DNA from: Nocardia blacklockiae
Lineage (GTDB): Bacteria; Actinomycetota; Actinomycetes; Mycobacteriales; Mycobacteriaceae
Length of the DNA: 64,000 nucleotides
Reading direction: 5' to 3'
Assembly: GCF_015477355.1 (NCBI RefSeq)
Contig: NZ_JADLRJ010000006.1
Span: 62,001 to 126,000, forward strand
Shown here: piece after piece, positions 33,534 to 43,674 of the stretch
Layout of the letters: every line of letters starts with the position of its first letter
How positions within the stretch are numbered: position 1 is the stretch's first letter
Translations under genes and position numbers: made by a program
Notes under the pieces: generated by a model
What the model saw: the letters and a program-made list of their open reading frames with translations, nothing else
Told to the model about the DNA's origin: nothing
Database searches by the model: none

Positions 33534-34193
33534 ATGAACAAGGCGGAACTGATCGACGTTCTGACCGAAAAGTTGGGTACTGACAGGCGCACGGCCACTG
33601 CGGCAGTCGAGCAGATTGTCGACACGATCGTGCGCGCGGTGAACAAGGGTCAGAGTGTCACCATCACCGGATTCGGTGTGTTCGAACAGCGCAAGCGCGC
33701 GGCGCGGGTGGCGCGTAACCCCCGCACCGGCGAAACCGTGAAGGTGAAGCCCACTTCGGTGCCGGCTTTCCGGCCGGGCGCGCAGTTCAAGGCGATCATT
33801 GCGGGTAAGCAGAAGATCGCCGCGGCCGGTCCGGCCGTGAAACGCGGTGTCGCAGCGCCGGTGTCGGGTGCGGCCAAGAAGACGGCCAAGAAGGCCGCGG
33901 CCAAGAAGACTACGGCGAAGAAGACGGCCGCCAAGAAGACCACGGCCGCCAAGAAGACCGCCGCCAAGAAGGCGCCGGCCAAGAAGACGACCGCGGCCAA
34001 GAAGACCACGGCGGCCAAGAAGACCACCGCGGCGAAGAAGACCACGGCGGCCAAGAAGACCGCCGTGAAGAAGGCGCCGGCCAAGAAGGCCACGGCGACC
34101 AAGGCCACCGCCAAGAAGACCACGGCGAAGAAGGCCCCGGCGAAGAAGACCGCCGCCAAGCGCACCGCCGCCAAGCGGACCACGCGGCGCTGA
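33534..34193 (+). CDS. hupB: HU nucleoid protein with long Lys/Ala tail
   Basis: A 219-residue DNA-binding histone-like protein. The first 90 residues are a standard HU domain ([34 protein letters not shown]), and the rest is a tail of [12 protein letters not shown] repeats as in mycobacterial HupB. It compacts DNA, and in relatives it also binds iron and RNA. The repeats are at codon level as well, so tail length may vary between strains. GGAGG lies before the ATG, and the gene is separately transcribed after leuD. A terminator follows. Confidence 0.97.
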   Translation: MNKAELIDVLTEKLGTDRRTATAAVEQIVDTIVRAVNKGQSVTITGFGVFEQRKRAARVARNPRTGETVKVKPTSVPAFRPGAQFKAIIAGKQKIAAAGPAVKRGVAAPVSGAAKKTAKKAAAKKTTAKKTAAKKTTAAKKTAAKKAPAKKTTAAKKTTAAKKTTAAKKTTAAKKTAVKKAPAKKATATKATAKKTTAKKAPAKKTAAKRTAAKRTTRR

Positions 34194-34206
34194 CGGCTCC
34201 ACGCGA

Positions 34207-34238
34207 AAGCGGCCCCGGCCCTCCGGCCGGGGCCGCTT
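34207..34238. terminator. Bidirectional hairpin between hupB and mutT1
   Basis: A perfect 14-bp stem (AAGCGGCCCCGGCC and its inverse) with a CTCC loop. It lies 14 bases after the hupB stop and 30 bases before the end of the convergent mutT1, and can serve both. Confidence 0.8.
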
Positions 34239-34268
34239 CGTGTGTGCGGTCCTTTTGTGCGAGAAGGT

Positions 34269-35273
34269 TTATCGCGCTCCGTTGGTGGAACTCTTCGCGC
34301 CCGGCGCCGCCTCGTGCTTGTGACCGTGCGCCCGCAGGGCCTTGTCGAGGTGGTCGGCGGCGACCAACCGGCCGTCGGCGATCGACAGCACCCACATGCT
34401 GCCCTTGCGGTTGCGCGCGGGCGGCAGTGTGACACCGTCGATTTCGGCCCAGCGGCGCAGCAGCGGCGGAATCACCTTGCCCTGACTGCAGATCGCGCGC
34501 ACGACCGGGGCGGACACCAGCTCGCGCACGCGGGCGAGAGTGTCGTCCGGGGCTGCGGCATAACCGCTTTCGGACAGCAGCGGCTCCAGCCCGATCTCGA
34601 CGCCGAGCGACCGCGCCAGCGGCTCCACGGTCTGCACGCACCGCAGCGGCGGCGCCGAGTACACCTCGGCGGCACCGAATGCCAGCAGATTGGGCGTCAG
34701 TGCCGCCGCCTGGTCGCGACCGGCCTTCTCCAGCGGGCGTTCGTCGTCCGGGCCCCGGAAACGTTCGCGCCGGCCCGCCTTCGCGTGGCGCACCAGCACC
34801 AGCGTCGCGGTATCCGGGGGCAGTCGCAGGAAATTGCGCACCATGGTGCGGTCCATCGGATAAGACAGCTGATCCATCACCCGGTCGACGCGCTGCCAGC
34901 GCAACTGGTCGACCTCGGAATTGGGGACGAATTCGCCCTCGGCGACCGAGGCGGCCCAGTAGTCCACCCGCTTGAGTTTGCGATGGCCGGTGACCGGATA
35001 GGTCACATGGCCCAGATAGCGGCCCAGGCGGCTGTGCAGACCGGTTTCCTCGGCCACCTCGCGCACGGCCGTGACCATCGGCGTCTCGCCGGGGTCGAGC
35101 TTCCCCTTCGGCAGCGACCAGTCGTCGTACTTGGGCCGGTGCACGAGCGCCACCTCGACCGCCCCGGCGGGCGTGCGCCGCCACAGCACCGCGCCGGCGG
35201 CGAGAATATTGGCTTTGACCCGGGGATCGGACACCCCGTAATCCTCCAGATCCGGTGTCGCCGAGCGATTCAC
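34269..35273 (-). CDS. mutT1: Nudix hydrolase fused to histidine phosphatase (MutT1-type)
   Basis: A 334-residue two-domain enzyme. The N-terminal Nudix domain has the box GKLDPGET followed by REVAEETGL at about 58-80; the C-terminal histidine phosphatase domain begins [10 protein letters not shown] (catalytic His163). In mycobacterial MutT1 the pair hydrolyses 8-oxo-(d)GTP stepwise to the monophosphate and also acts on diadenosine polyphosphates. The GTG start overlaps the ppk stop as GTGA, so translation is coupled to ppk. Its place between hupB and ppk is the mycobacterial arrangement. Confidence 0.93.
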   Translation of the reverse strand: MNRSATPDLEDYGVSDPRVKANILAAGAVLWRRTPAGAVEVALVHRPKYDDWSLPKGKLDPGETPMVTAVREVAEETGLHSRLGRYLGHVTYPVTGHRKLKRVDYWAASVAEGEFVPNSEVDQLRWQRVDRVMDQLSYPMDRTMVRNFLRLPPDTATLVLVRHAKAGRRERFRGPDDERPLEKAGRDQAAALTPNLLAFGAAEVYSAPPLRCVQTVEPLARSLGVEIGLEPLLSESGYAAAPDDTLARVRELVSAPVVRAICSQGKVIPPLLRRWAEIDGVTLPPARNRKGSMWVLSIADGRLVAADHLDKALRAHGHKHEAAPGAKSSTNGAR

Positions 35274-37453
35274 TGCTGACCCGGTCGACGTAGCCGCATG
35301 AGGAACTCCTGGTGGTCGCGGACCTGTTCGCTGTGGTCGAGGTCGGGGTCCGGCTGCGCCTGCCAGTTGCCGTCGGCTTCGAGCACCCAGCAGCGGGTCG
35401 ACGGATTCAGTGCCGATTCGAACACCTGCTCCAGCTGCTCGCACAGCCTGGGGTCCTTCACCTGCGCCATGACCTCCACCCGGCGGTCGAGATTGCGGTG
35501 CATCATGTCCGCGCTGCCGATCCAGAACTCGTCCTGCGCGCGGAAGTGCAGTATCCGCGAATGTTCCAGGAAGCGGCCCAGGATCGAGCGCACCTCGATG
35601 TTGTCGCTCATGCCGGGCACGCCGGGGCGCAGTCCGCAGATGCCGCGCACCACGATCTGCACCGGCACGCCCGCCTGCGACGCCCGGTACAGCGCGTCGA
35701 TGATCTGTTCGTCGACGATCGCGTTGGCCTTCAAGCGAATCCGCGCGGGCAGGCCCTGCTGGGCCAGCTCGGTCTCGCGGCGGATCCGCTCGACGATGCC
35801 CGAGCGCACGCTCGACGGGGCCACCAGGAGGTTGCGGTAGTTGGCCTTTCGCGAATACCCGGTCAGCGAGTTGAACAGGTCGGTCAGGTCCGCCCCGATT
35901 TCCGGTGCGGCGGTGAGCAATCCGACATCCTCGTACAGCCGCGCGGTCTTCGGGTTGTAGTTGCCGGTGCCGATGTGGCAGTAGCGGCGGATGGTGGCGC
36001 CCTCGCGGCGCACCACCAGGCAGGTCTTGCAGTGGGTCTTGAGGCCGATCAGCCCGTAGACCACGTGCACGCCGGCCTGCTCCAGCTGGCGCGCCCACTT
36101 GATGTTGGCCTGCTCGTCGAAGCGGGCCTTGATCTCCACCAGGGCCACCACCTGCTTGCCGGCCTCGGCGGCGTCGATGAGGGCGTTGACGATGGGGGAG
36201 TCGCCGGAGGTGCGGTACAGCGTCTGCTTGATGGCCAGCACCTGCGGGTCGGCGGCGGCCTGTTCGATGAACCGCTGCACGCTGGTGGAGAACGAGTCGT
36301 ACGGGTGGTGCACCAGCACGTCGCCCTCGCGCAGCGCCGCGAAAACGTTTCTGGGCGTCTCCCTTTCGCCGAACGCCGGGGGCGTGGCGGGGACGTAGGG
36401 CGCGTCCTTGAGGTGCGGCCGGTCCACCCCGTACACCTGCCACAGGCACGACAGGTCCAGCAGGCCCGGCACCTGGATCACGTCGCCCGGATCCACGTCG
36501 AGTTCACGCAGCAGCAGATCGAGCATGTGCTCGGTCATGTCGTCGGAGACTTCCAGGCGCACCGGCGAACCGAAGCGCCGCCGGGCCAGCTCGCGCTCCA
36601 GGGCCTGCAGCAGGTCCTCGTCGCGGTCCTCGTCCACCTCGAAGTCGGCGTTGCGGGTGATCCGGAACGAATGCTGTTCCACCACATCCATTCCCGGGAA
36701 CAGCTGATCGAGATGGGCGGCGATCAGATCCTCCATCGGGAGGAACGCGGCGAGCCGGGCGGCGGCGCCCTCGGCGGTGGTGCGGCGCACCCGCACGAAC
36801 CGATCGACGTTGTCGGGCACCTTGACTCGCGCGAAGTGCTCGCCGCCGGTCTCGGAATCCTTCACCGTCACAGCGAGATTGAGGCTCAGGCCGCTGATGT
36901 AGGGGAACGGGTGGGCGGGATCGACCGCCAGCGGGGTGAGCACCGGGAAGACCTGGTCCTGGAAGTAGCCCGAGAGCCGGCGGCGCTCCTCGTCGTCCAG
37001 ATCCGCCCAGCCGATGATGGCGATGCCCTCCTCGACCAGCGCCGGCTGCACCTGGTCGAGGAAGACCCGGGCGTGGCGCTCTGCCAGGTCCTGGGTGCGC
37101 TTGGCGATCAGCTCGAGCTGCTCGGTGGGTGTCAGGCCGTCGGCCGAGCGCACCGACAGACCCGCCTCGGCGCGGCGTTTGAGGCCCGCGACGCGGACCA
37201 TGTAGAACTCGTCGAGATTGGAGGCGAAGATGGCCAGGAACTTGGCCCGCTCCAGCAACGGTTCCGAGGTGTCCTCGGCGAGCGCCAGCACGCGGGCGTT
37301 GAAGTCCAGCCAGCTGAGTTCGCGATTGAGGTAGCGATCGGCGGGCAACTGCGGTGTCGCGGTGTCGGTGGGTGGCGGCGTGGCCGCCGGGGGCGCTGCC
37401 GGCAGACGCGGCTGCTGCTGGACGGTCTCCGTTTCACTCACACTCACGATCAT
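35270..37453 (-). CDS. ppk: Polyphosphate kinase
   Basis: A 727-residue PPK1 enzyme making polyphosphate from ATP. Family sequence begins after a Pro/Thr-rich N-terminal extension of about 38 residues at [59 protein letters not shown] and [13 protein letters not shown] (region of the phosphohistidine) follow, then the second motif [12 protein letters not shown]. It is the middle gene of an fbiD-ppk-mutT1 unit on the minus strand. A GTG two codons inside is an alternative start. Confidence 0.96.
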   Translation of the reverse strand: MIVSVSETETVQQQPRLPAAPPAATPPPTDTATPQLPADRYLNRELSWLDFNARVLALAEDTSEPLLERAKFLAIFASNLDEFYMVRVAGLKRRAEAGLSVRSADGLTPTEQLELIAKRTQDLAERHARVFLDQVQPALVEEGIAIIGWADLDDEERRRLSGYFQDQVFPVLTPLAVDPAHPFPYISGLSLNLAVTVKDSETGGEHFARVKVPDNVDRFVRVRRTTAEGAAARLAAFLPMEDLIAAHLDQLFPGMDVVEQHSFRITRNADFEVDEDRDEDLLQALERELARRRFGSPVRLEVSDDMTEHMLDLLLRELDVDPGDVIQVPGLLDLSCLWQVYGVDRPHLKDAPYVPATPPAFGERETPRNVFAALREGDVLVHHPYDSFSTSVQRFIEQAAADPQVLAIKQTLYRTSGDSPIVNALIDAAEAGKQVVALVEIKARFDEQANIKWARQLEQAGVHVVYGLIGLKTHCKTCLVVRREGATIRRYCHIGTGNYNPKTARLYEDVGLLTAAPEIGADLTDLFNSLTGYSRKANYRNLLVAPSSVRSGIVERIRRETELAQQGLPARIRLKANAIVDEQIIDALYRASQAGVPVQIVVRGICGLRPGVPGMSDNIEVRSILGRFLEHSRILHFRAQDEFWIGSADMMHRNLDRRVEVMAQVKDPRLCEQLEQVFESALNPSTRCWVLEADGNWQAQPDPDLDHSEQVRDHQEFLMRLRRPGQQ

Positions 37454-37519
37454 CCCTTACCCTCGGGCGGTGTCACGCGCAACACCGCCGTTACACTGTC
37501 TACGGCGCCGCTCCGGCGA

Positions 37520-38239
37520 TCATCCAGCACACATGTGATTCAGCGCGTACCTCCGTGTGAGCTTGCGGTGAACATGTTCCGGCCAGCCGATGGATTCCAG
37601 GACCGCCGCGGTGGCCGGTCCCACGCCCAGCGCCACCGCCCGCTCCAGGTCGGCCTCGGTGTCGACGTCCAGCCGCAGCCCGGGCCAGTCGCCGGGGAGC
37701 TCCTTCGCCCCCGAATCCCGGTGGCGGCGTGCGGAATCCCCGCCGAACAGCGGATTCAGCTCGACGCCGTCGCGGACCAGCAGCGCCGCGGTGCCGCGCC
37801 CGGCGTGGTCGGCGACGAGCGCGCGGCCGGCGGGCGCGGTGGCCAGCATGTCGGTCAGTTCGTCGGGACGCAGCGCGGGCAGATCCGCCTGCAACGCAAG
37901 CAGATCCACCGCTCCGTGCCGGGCCCGGACGGCCGCCGCGCCCGCCGCCAGCGCGGTGTTGAGACCGTTGTCGGCGCCCGCGGGCGGCGTCGCGGCGACC
38001 GTCTCCGGGTCGGGGTGCGCGTCCGCGCCCAGCTCGCGAACGGCGGCCGCGACCGCTTGGTCGGGCGTCACCACCGTCACCGAGCCGAGCCCGGCCGTCA
38101 GCGCGGCGCAGACGGTGTCCGACAGCATGGCCAGCACCAGGCGCGACCGGTCACCGGTCGGCAACCGGTCGGCGAGTCGGCTCTTGGCCCGATCGAGGTG
38201 CTTCACCGCGATCACGGCGTGGACGGTATCCGGACGCAT
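37520..38239 (-). CDS. fbiD: Phosphoenolpyruvate/2-phospho-L-lactate guanylyltransferase of F420 synthesis
   Basis: A 239-residue nucleotidyltransferase of the CofC/FbiD family, which makes the guanylylated intermediate that is joined to Fo by FbiA during coenzyme F420 synthesis. [15 protein letters not shown] at the N-terminus, [16 protein letters not shown] with the Asp that binds Mg, and [12 protein letters not shown] are characteristic. The gene is located upstream of ppk, as in M. tuberculosis Rv2983. The several F420-type proteins in this window depend on this pathway. Confidence 0.9.
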   Translation of the reverse strand: MRPDTVHAVIAVKHLDRAKSRLADRLPTGDRSRLVLAMLSDTVCAALTAGLGSVTVVTPDQAVAAAVRELGADAHPDPETVAATPPAGADNGLNTALAAGAAAVRARHGAVDLLALQADLPALRPDELTDMLATAPAGRALVADHAGRGTAALLVRDGVELNPLFGGDSARRHRDSGAKELPGDWPGLRLDVDTEADLERAVALGVGPATAAVLESIGWPEHVHRKLTRRYALNHMCAG

Positions 38240-38394
38240 GCGCCAATCGTCCCACGCGGTGTTTTCTCGTGCCGCCTCCGGCAGCGCGGGCGTACGGCGT
38301 CCCGTGGGGGAGATCACCACTGGCGATCGTCCGGCATCCGGGTGCGTGGGCGGACTTGCCGCGGGTGCCGCGCGGTGAGTGGCATATTGGCTGC

Positions 38395-39390
38395 ATGACT
38401 AGGGCGGCAGTGATGGGCGCGGGGTCGTGGGGCACCGCGTTCGCGAAGGTGTTGAACGACGCGGGCACCGAGGTGACGGTGTGGGCACGACGTCCCGAAG
38501 TGGCCAAAGTCCTGGCCACCGAGCATCGCAACCCCGCCTACCTGCCCGATGTGCTGCTGCCGGGCATCGCCGCGACCGACGATTTCCGCGCCGCGCTCGA
38601 CGGGGCCGACACGGTCGTGCTCGCGGTGCCGTCGCAGTCGCTGCGCGCCAATCTCGCCGACTGGAAGGACGCGATCGGTCCCGACGCCACCCTGCTGAGT
38701 CTCGCCAAGGGCATCGAGACCGGCACGCTGCTGCGGATGAGCGAGGTGATCGCCGAGGTCACGGGCGCGGCCGCGAGCCGCATCGCGGTGCTGTCGGGAC
38801 CGAACCTGGCGCGCGAGATCGCGGGGGAGCAACCGGCCGCCTCGGTGGTGGCGTGCACCGACGCCGCGCGCGCGGAGGCCGTGCAGCACGCCTGCGCCAC
38901 CGGCTACTTCCGGCCGTACACCAACACCGACGTGGTGGGCTGCGAGATCGGCGGCGCGAGTAAGAACGTCATCGCCCTGGCCTGCGGGATCGCGGCGGGA
39001 ATGGGGTTGGGCGACAACTCGATCGCGAGTCTGATCACGCGCGGGCTGGCCGAGATCATCCGGCTCGGCGTCGCGCTGGGGGCCAACCCGGTCACCCTCG
39101 CCGGGCTGGCCGGGGTCGGTGACCTGGTCGCCACCTGCACCTCGCCGCTGTCGCGCAACCGCTCGTTCGGGCACGTGCTGGGCGAGGGCGGGTCGATGCA
39201 GGCCGCCCAGGAGGCGACGCACGGGCAGGTCGCCGAAGGCGTCAAATCGTGCACGTCGATCCGCGCGCTGGCGGAGCGGAACTCGGTGGAGATGCCGCTG
39301 ACCACCGCGGTGCACCGGGTGTGTCACGAGGGCTTGTCGGTGGCGGAGGCCGTCGGCCAGTTGCTCGGGCGGCGGATGAAGCCGGAATGA
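38395..39390 (+). CDS. gpsA: Glycerol-3-phosphate dehydrogenase (NAD(P)+)
   Basis: A 331-residue enzyme that reduces dihydroxyacetone phosphate to sn-glycerol-3-phosphate for phospholipid synthesis. [15 protein letters not shown] is the dinucleotide motif, [12 protein letters not shown] and [17 protein letters not shown] carry the catalytic Lys residues, and [10 protein letters not shown] and [16 protein letters not shown] complete the substrate domain. It is divergent from fbiD and followed after 34 bases by ddl. This corresponds to gpdA2 in mycobacteria. Confidence 0.95.
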   Translation: MTRAAVMGAGSWGTAFAKVLNDAGTEVTVWARRPEVAKVLATEHRNPAYLPDVLLPGIAATDDFRAALDGADTVVLAVPSQSLRANLADWKDAIGPDATLLSLAKGIETGTLLRMSEVIAEVTGAAASRIAVLSGPNLAREIAGEQPAASVVACTDAARAEAVQHACATGYFRPYTNTDVVGCEIGGASKNVIALACGIAAGMGLGDNSIASLITRGLAEIIRLGVALGANPVTLAGLAGVGDLVATCTSPLSRNRSFGHVLGEGGSMQAAQEATHGQVAEGVKSCTSIRALAERNSVEMPLTTAVHRVCHEGLSVAEAVGQLLGRRMKPE

Positions 39391-39424
39391 TTGGTTCGTA
39401 ACCTGTCCGGGTACGGTTCGCTTT

Positions 39425-40519
39425 ATGACTCGGATCAGGGTGGCGGTCGTTTTCGGCGGGCGCAGTAACGAACACGCCGTCTCCTGCGTGTCGGCCGGTT
39501 TCGTGCTGCGCGGGCTGGACCCAGAACGATTCGAGGCGGTGCCGATCGGCATCACCCGCGAGGGCACCTGGGTGCTGGGCGGTGCCGACAGCCGTGAACT
39601 CGCCATCTCCGACCGGTCGCTGCCGGCCGTGGACGCCTCCGGCACCGAACTGGTGCTGGCGGCGGATCCGACCCGGTCCGGCAACCTGCTGGCACTCGGC
39701 GATCCCGGCTCCGGGCTCGGCGCGGTCGACGTCGTGTTTCCGGTGCTGCACGGCCCGTTCGGCGAGGACGGCACCATCCAAGGGCTGCTGGAATTGGCGG
39801 GCCTGCCGTACGTCGGGCCCGGCGTGCTCGCCAGCGCCACCGGTATGGACAAGGAGTTCATGAAGAAACTCCTGCTCGCCGAGGGGCTCCCGGTCGGCGA
39901 TCATCTGGTGCTGCGGCCGGGCGAGACGAGCGTGTCCGAGGACGACCGGCAGCGGCTGGGGTTGCCGGTGTTCGTGAAGCCGGCCCGCGGGGGGTCGTCC
40001 ATCGGCATCACCAAGGTGGACCGGTGGGCGGACTTCGACGAGGCCGTCGCCGTCGCGCGGCGGCACGATCCGAAGGTGATCGTGGAGGCGGCGATCGTCG
40101 GCCGCGAAATCGAGTGCGGCGTACTGGAATTCCCCGACGGCCGGGTGGAAGCCAGTGTGCCCGCGGAGATTCGGATGCCCGAGACCGAGACCGACGCGGC
40201 GGGCTTCTACGACTTCGACACCAAGTACCTCGACGACGTGTGCGAGTTCGACATCCCCGCCAAACTCGACGACGATGTGGCCCAACAGGTTCGGGACCTC
40301 GCGGTGCGTGCCTTCCGGGCATTGGACTGCCAGGGGCTGGCGCGGGTCGACTTCTTCGTCACCGATTCGGGCCCCGTGCTCAACGAGATCAACACCATGC
40401 CGGGCATGACCTCCATCTCGATGTACCCGCGGATGTGGGAGGCGACGGGCATCGACAACTCGGCCCTCATCACCACGCTGATCGACACCGCGCTGGCACG
40501 GGGGACCGGGCTGCGCTGA
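39425..40519 (+). CDS. ddl: D-alanine--D-alanine ligase
   Basis: A 364-residue ATP-grasp ligase supplying D-Ala-D-Ala for peptidoglycan. [18 protein letters not shown] is the first domain signature, [15 protein letters not shown] and [16 protein letters not shown] the central ones, and [19 protein letters not shown] contains the Mg-binding Glu and Asn. TACGGT at 39412-39417, seven bases before the ATG, would allow a leaderless transcript in addition to read-through from gpsA. Confidence 0.96.
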   Translation: MTRIRVAVVFGGRSNEHAVSCVSAGFVLRGLDPERFEAVPIGITREGTWVLGGADSRELAISDRSLPAVDASGTELVLAADPTRSGNLLALGDPGSGLGAVDVVFPVLHGPFGEDGTIQGLLELAGLPYVGPGVLASATGMDKEFMKKLLLAEGLPVGDHLVLRPGETSVSEDDRQRLGLPVFVKPARGGSSIGITKVDRWADFDEAVAVARRHDPKVIVEAAIVGREIECGVLEFPDGRVEASVPAEIRMPETETDAAGFYDFDTKYLDDVCEFDIPAKLDDDVAQQVRDLAVRAFRALDCQGLARVDFFVTDSGPVLNEINTMPGMTSISMYPRMWEATGIDNSALITTLIDTALARGTGLR

Positions 40520-40647
40520 GTTGGTGCGGTGGTGGCTGTGCGTTCGAGCGGCCACCGAATCGCTCGTGGCTTCCGCTCTCGTAGTTCCGGGATGACGGCT
40601 GGTGGGGGCGTGCCGGGGCGGTGACGAGTTGTGTGGACTCTCCCAGG

Positions 40648-41493
40648 TCAGTTGGGGAGCGGGCCCGGGTCCATCGGCTGGGCGGGGATGGTTTTGGTGA
40701 TCGTGTCGGAGACTTCTTGCAGGGGCGTGGGGCCGGCGCTGTCGGCGACGGTGAGGGCGATGTAGGTGCCGCGGTCGACGGCGAACCAGGTGCCCGAGGT
40801 GACGCCTGAGGTCTGGTCGCGAACCTCGAACCAGTTGACGCCGTTGACCACCTGCAATGCCGAGGCCCGGTTGAATTCCAAGGGCCGATCCAGCCCGCAG
40901 CGCAACACGATCGGATCACCGCCGTCGGGCAGCTGCCACGCGACGGTGGCGGGCGGAGCGGGCTGAGCCAGCTCGGCCCGGGTGTACTCACCCACCTTGT
41001 CCGGCAGCGCGGGCAACAACGCGCCACACGCGGGCCCATCGGCCGCGGGCGCGGGAATCGACCCCAGCGCCAACGGCTCCCGCACCGGATTCTGCCGCGA
41101 CAGCACCGCGATCACGAGAATGGCGACGATCAGCGCCACCGGCAGCGCCACAGCGGTGGCGATCAGCGCGGGGGAGTACTTCGGGGCGTCGGAGGAGTCG
41201 TCGTAGCCCTCGGCGGCTTGCTCCTCCTCGGCCTTCGAACTCCCATCGGTTTCCGAACTCTCATCGGCCTCACCGCTCGTCTTGTCGGCTTCCGGCTTGC
41301 TGTCGGGTACGGCCGCATTGCTCGGCTGGGTGGCTTCCGACTCGCTGTCAGGCTTGGCCGCACTGCTCGCCCCGTCGCTCACCGACGCCGCGGCGGGCTC
41401 GGCCGCACTGCTCGCCTGGGCGGCTTCCGACTTCCCGTCAACTTCGGCCCGGGACGGGGTGGTGTCTTCCGGCCGGTCCTTGTCGCTGCTCAT
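40648..41493 (-). CDS. DUF3515 membrane-anchored protein
   Basis: A 281-residue protein with an unusually long cytoplasmic N-terminus of about 105 residues rich in Ser, Glu, Ala and Asp, then a membrane helix (ALIATAVALPVALIVAILVI) and an extracytoplasmic DUF3515 domain with two Cys (GPACGALLPALPDKVGEY; DPIVLRCGLDRP). This domain is found next to thiL and ddl across Mycobacteriales (Rv2980-like) and has no assigned role, though position hints at envelope biology. The acidic low-complexity N-terminus appears lineage specific. It is divergent from thiL. Confidence 0.83.
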   Translation of the reverse strand: MSSDKDRPEDTTPSRAEVDGKSEAAQASSAAEPAAASVSDGASSAAKPDSESEATQPSNAAVPDSKPEADKTSGEADESSETDGSSKAEEEQAAEGYDDSSDAPKYSPALIATAVALPVALIVAILVIAVLSRQNPVREPLALGSIPAPAADGPACGALLPALPDKVGEYTRAELAQPAPPATVAWQLPDGGDPIVLRCGLDRPLEFNRASALQVVNGVNWFEVRDQTSGVTSGTWFAVDRGTYIALTVADSAGPTPLQEVSDTITKTIPAQPMDPGPLPN

Positions 41494-41608
41494 CCGGGGG
41501 TTCGTCTCCGCTCGTCCGCGCTCGGGCCGCTAAGCCGCGGTCCGGCAGTGCCGCTACTGGGAAATTCCGGACCCGAGCGTATCGAACGCCTCGCGGCGGG
41601 CAGCCGGT

Positions 41609-42652
41609 GTGTGGGCGGGGCGCGGTGCGCCCCCGGGCGGCGTCAGTAGTGTCGATGGGTCCAGCCAGGGAGAGGAGAGTGTCATCGGCGACAACGGCCC
41701 GCGCACGGTGCGTGAGTTGGGGGAGTTCGCGTTGATCGCGCGTATGAACGGCGGTCGCAGGCAGAGTTCGGGGGTGCTGCTCGGGCCGGGGGACGATGCG
41801 GCGGTGGTGGCCGCGCCCGCCGGGCGGTACGTCGTGAGCACCGACATGCTGGTGCAGGATCGGCATTTCCGGCTGGACTGGTCCGCCCCGCGCGACATCG
41901 GCCGCAAGGCGATCGCGCAGAACGCCGCCGACGTGGTGGCGATGGGCGCGGCGCCGAGCGCGTTCGTGGTGTCGCTGGGCTGCCCCGCCGACACTCCGGT
42001 CGCCTTCGTCGACGAGTTCGTCGAGGGCATGTGGGCCGAGGCGCGCCGGGCGGGCGGTTCGATAGCCGGGGGCGATCTGGTGCGCAGCCCCCTGCTGGTG
42101 ATCTCCGTGACCGCGTTCGGCGACCCGCCCGACCGCCCGGTGCTGCGTTCGGGGGCCCGGCCCGGCGACATCGTCGCGGTGGCGGGGCGGCTCGGCTGGT
42201 CGGCGGCCGGACTGGCGGTGCTGGCGTCCGGCGCCGATCCGGAGAAGTTCCCCGAAGTCGTTGCGGCGCATCGTGTTCCGCAGCCGCCGTACGACACGGT
42301 GCTGGGTATGCCCGCGGCGGCGGCGATCACGGCCATGGCCGACGTCTCCGACGGCCTGCTCGCCGACCTCGGTCATCTCGCCGAGGCCTCCGCGGTGTCG
42401 ATCGATGTCGACTCCGCCGCGCTCGCCGACCCGGCGCTGCGGCCGGTGGCCGACCTGCTCGGCGCGGACCCGCTCGGCTGGGCACTCACCGGCGGCGAGG
42501 ATCACGCCTTCGCCGCCACTTTCGCTGCGGGACAACAACTTCCGGAAGGCTGGCGAGCGGTGGGGCGAGTCGCCGCCGGAACCGGCGTCACCGTCGACGG
42601 CGCGTCGTGGGACGGACCGGGCGGCTGGGAATCGTTCGCGGAAGGCGGGTGA
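41609..42652 (+). CDS. thiL: Thiamine-monophosphate kinase
   Basis: ThiL phosphorylates thiamine monophosphate to the active diphosphate. LLGPGDDAAVV holds the N-terminal Mg/ATP Asp pair, YVVSTDMLVQDRHFRLDW and RKAIAQNAADVVAMGA are family signatures, and ISVTAFG, DVSDGLLADL and TGGEDHAFA follow. The start is uncertain. The longest frame opens at GTG 41609, but a strong GGAGAGGAGAG site lies at 41669-41679 just before in-frame GTC and ATC codons, and the next standard start is GTG 41708. Comparison with family length favours a start near 41680-41708. ung follows after 39 bases. Confidence 0.9.
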   Translation: MWAGRGAPPGGVSSVDGSSQGEESVIGDNGPRTVRELGEFALIARMNGGRRQSSGVLLGPGDDAAVVAAPAGRYVVSTDMLVQDRHFRLDWSAPRDIGRKAIAQNAADVVAMGAAPSAFVVSLGCPADTPVAFVDEFVEGMWAEARRAGGSIAGGDLVRSPLLVISVTAFGDPPDRPVLRSGARPGDIVAVAGRLGWSAAGLAVLASGADPEKFPEVVAAHRVPQPPYDTVLGMPAAAAITAMADVSDGLLADLGHLAEASAVSIDVDSAALADPALRPVADLLGADPLGWALTGGEDHAFAATFAAGQQLPEGWRAVGRVAAGTGVTVDGASWDGPGGWESFAEGG

Positions 42653-42691
42653 GGTATCGCCGTGCGACTCGCCAGGCTATGTTGTCCCGAC

Positions 42692-43369
42692 ATGGGCGCA
42701 AAACCACTGTCGGAGATCATCGATACGGGCTGGGCCGAGGCGCTGGAGCCGGTCGCCGACCGGATAGGCGAGATGGGCGAGTTCCTGCGTGCCGAGAACG
42801 CCGCCGGCCGCGGCTATTTCCCGAAGGGCGAGAACGTGCTACGGGCGTTCCAGCGGCCCTTCGACAAGGTGCGCGTGCTGATCGTCGGCCAGGATCCGTA
42901 CCCGACGCCGGGCCACGCCATGGGCCTGAGTTTCTCGGTGGCGCCGGATGTTTCGCCGGTCCCGCGCAGCCTGGCCAACATCTTCTCCGAGTACTCCAAG
43001 GACCTCGGGCACCCGACGCCGTCCTGCGGTGATCTCTCGCCGTGGTCGGATCAGGGCGTGCTCCTGCTGAACAGGGTACTCACCGTGCAGCCGGGCCAGC
43101 CCGCCTCGCATCGCGGCAAGGGCTGGGAAGCGGTGACCGAGCAGGCGATTCGCGCGCTCGTCGCCCGCGAGCAGCCGCTGGTCGCGATCCTGTGGGGCCG
43201 CGACGCCTCGACGCTGAAGCCGATGCTCGGCGACGTTCCCTACATAGAATCGGCCCATCCCTCACCGCTGTCCGCTTCGCGCGGATTCTTCGGATCGAGG
43301 CCTTTTTCCCGGACGAACGAATTGCTCGGTACATTGGGGGCCGCTCCGGTCGACTGGCGCCTGCCCTGA
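42692..43369 (+). CDS. ung: Uracil-DNA glycosylase
   Basis: A 225-residue family 1 glycosylase that removes uracil from [22 protein letters not shown] has the catalytic Asp (GQDPYP), and the leucine-loop motif [16 protein letters not shown] has the catalytic His. LLNRVLTVQ and WGRDAS are also present. TATGTT at 42678-42683, eight bases before ATG, supports a leaderless start 10 codons inside the open frame, and gives the usual N-terminal length. It is adjacent to thiL as in mycobacteria. Confidence 0.96.
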   Translation: MGAKPLSEIIDTGWAEALEPVADRIGEMGEFLRAENAAGRGYFPKGENVLRAFQRPFDKVRVLIVGQDPYPTPGHAMGLSFSVAPDVSPVPRSLANIFSEYSKDLGHPTPSCGDLSPWSDQGVLLLNRVLTVQPGQPASHRGKGWEAVTEQAIRALVAREQPLVAILWGRDASTLKPMLGDVPYIESAHPSPLSASRGFFGSRPFSRTNELLGTLGAAPVDWRLP

Positions 43370-43407
43370 CCGGGGCGATGTCGTTCGAGCTAACCAGGAG
43401 AAGTTGC

Positions 43408-43674
43408 ATGCAGAAGAAGTCCGTGCGTGGCGCTGTCGTCACCGTTGCCGCGGGAGCGGCCATCCTCGGCGCGTCGGCCGTCGCCGAGGCCGCGCCGCTG
43501 CGGTTGGAGCCGGCCACCCCGCAGGAGACGGTCCCCGAGCACGGCGCGCCGGTGCTGGCGCTCTACGACCCGCAGACCGGTTCGGCCTCGCTGTCGTCGA
43601 ACGTGAATGCCTTCGGACTGTGCGCGCTGCAGAGCATCAGCTCCGACGTGCAGTGCATCGGCGGGGCCAACTGA
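43408..43674 (+). CDS. Small secreted protein with one Cys pair
   Basis: An 88-residue protein I cannot assign. A Sec signal peptide (AVVTVAAGAAILGASAVAEA, cleavage probably before AP) precedes a short mature region of about 60 residues containing two Cys near the C-terminus (LCALQS and VQCIGG), likely one disulfide. CAGGAGAAG lies before the ATG. The last 38 bases overlap the end of the convergent acetyltransferase gene. Confidence 0.72.
   Translation: MQKKSVRGAVVTVAAGAAILGASAVAEAAPLRLEPATPQETVPEHGAPVLALYDPQTGSASLSSNVNAFGLCALQSISSDVQCIGGAN

Noticed and set aside
33850-34190. Tandem repeats that could suggest a repeat array or CRISPR-like element
   Set aside because: They are the AAKK-coding repeats of the hupB tail and lie entirely within its reading frame.
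35312-38398. Open frame of about 1030 codons on the + strand across ppk and fbiD
   Set aside because: It is the antisense shadow of ppk and fbiD. Its sequence is dominated by Arg, Gly, Val and His with no domain, and high-GC DNA produces such long frames.
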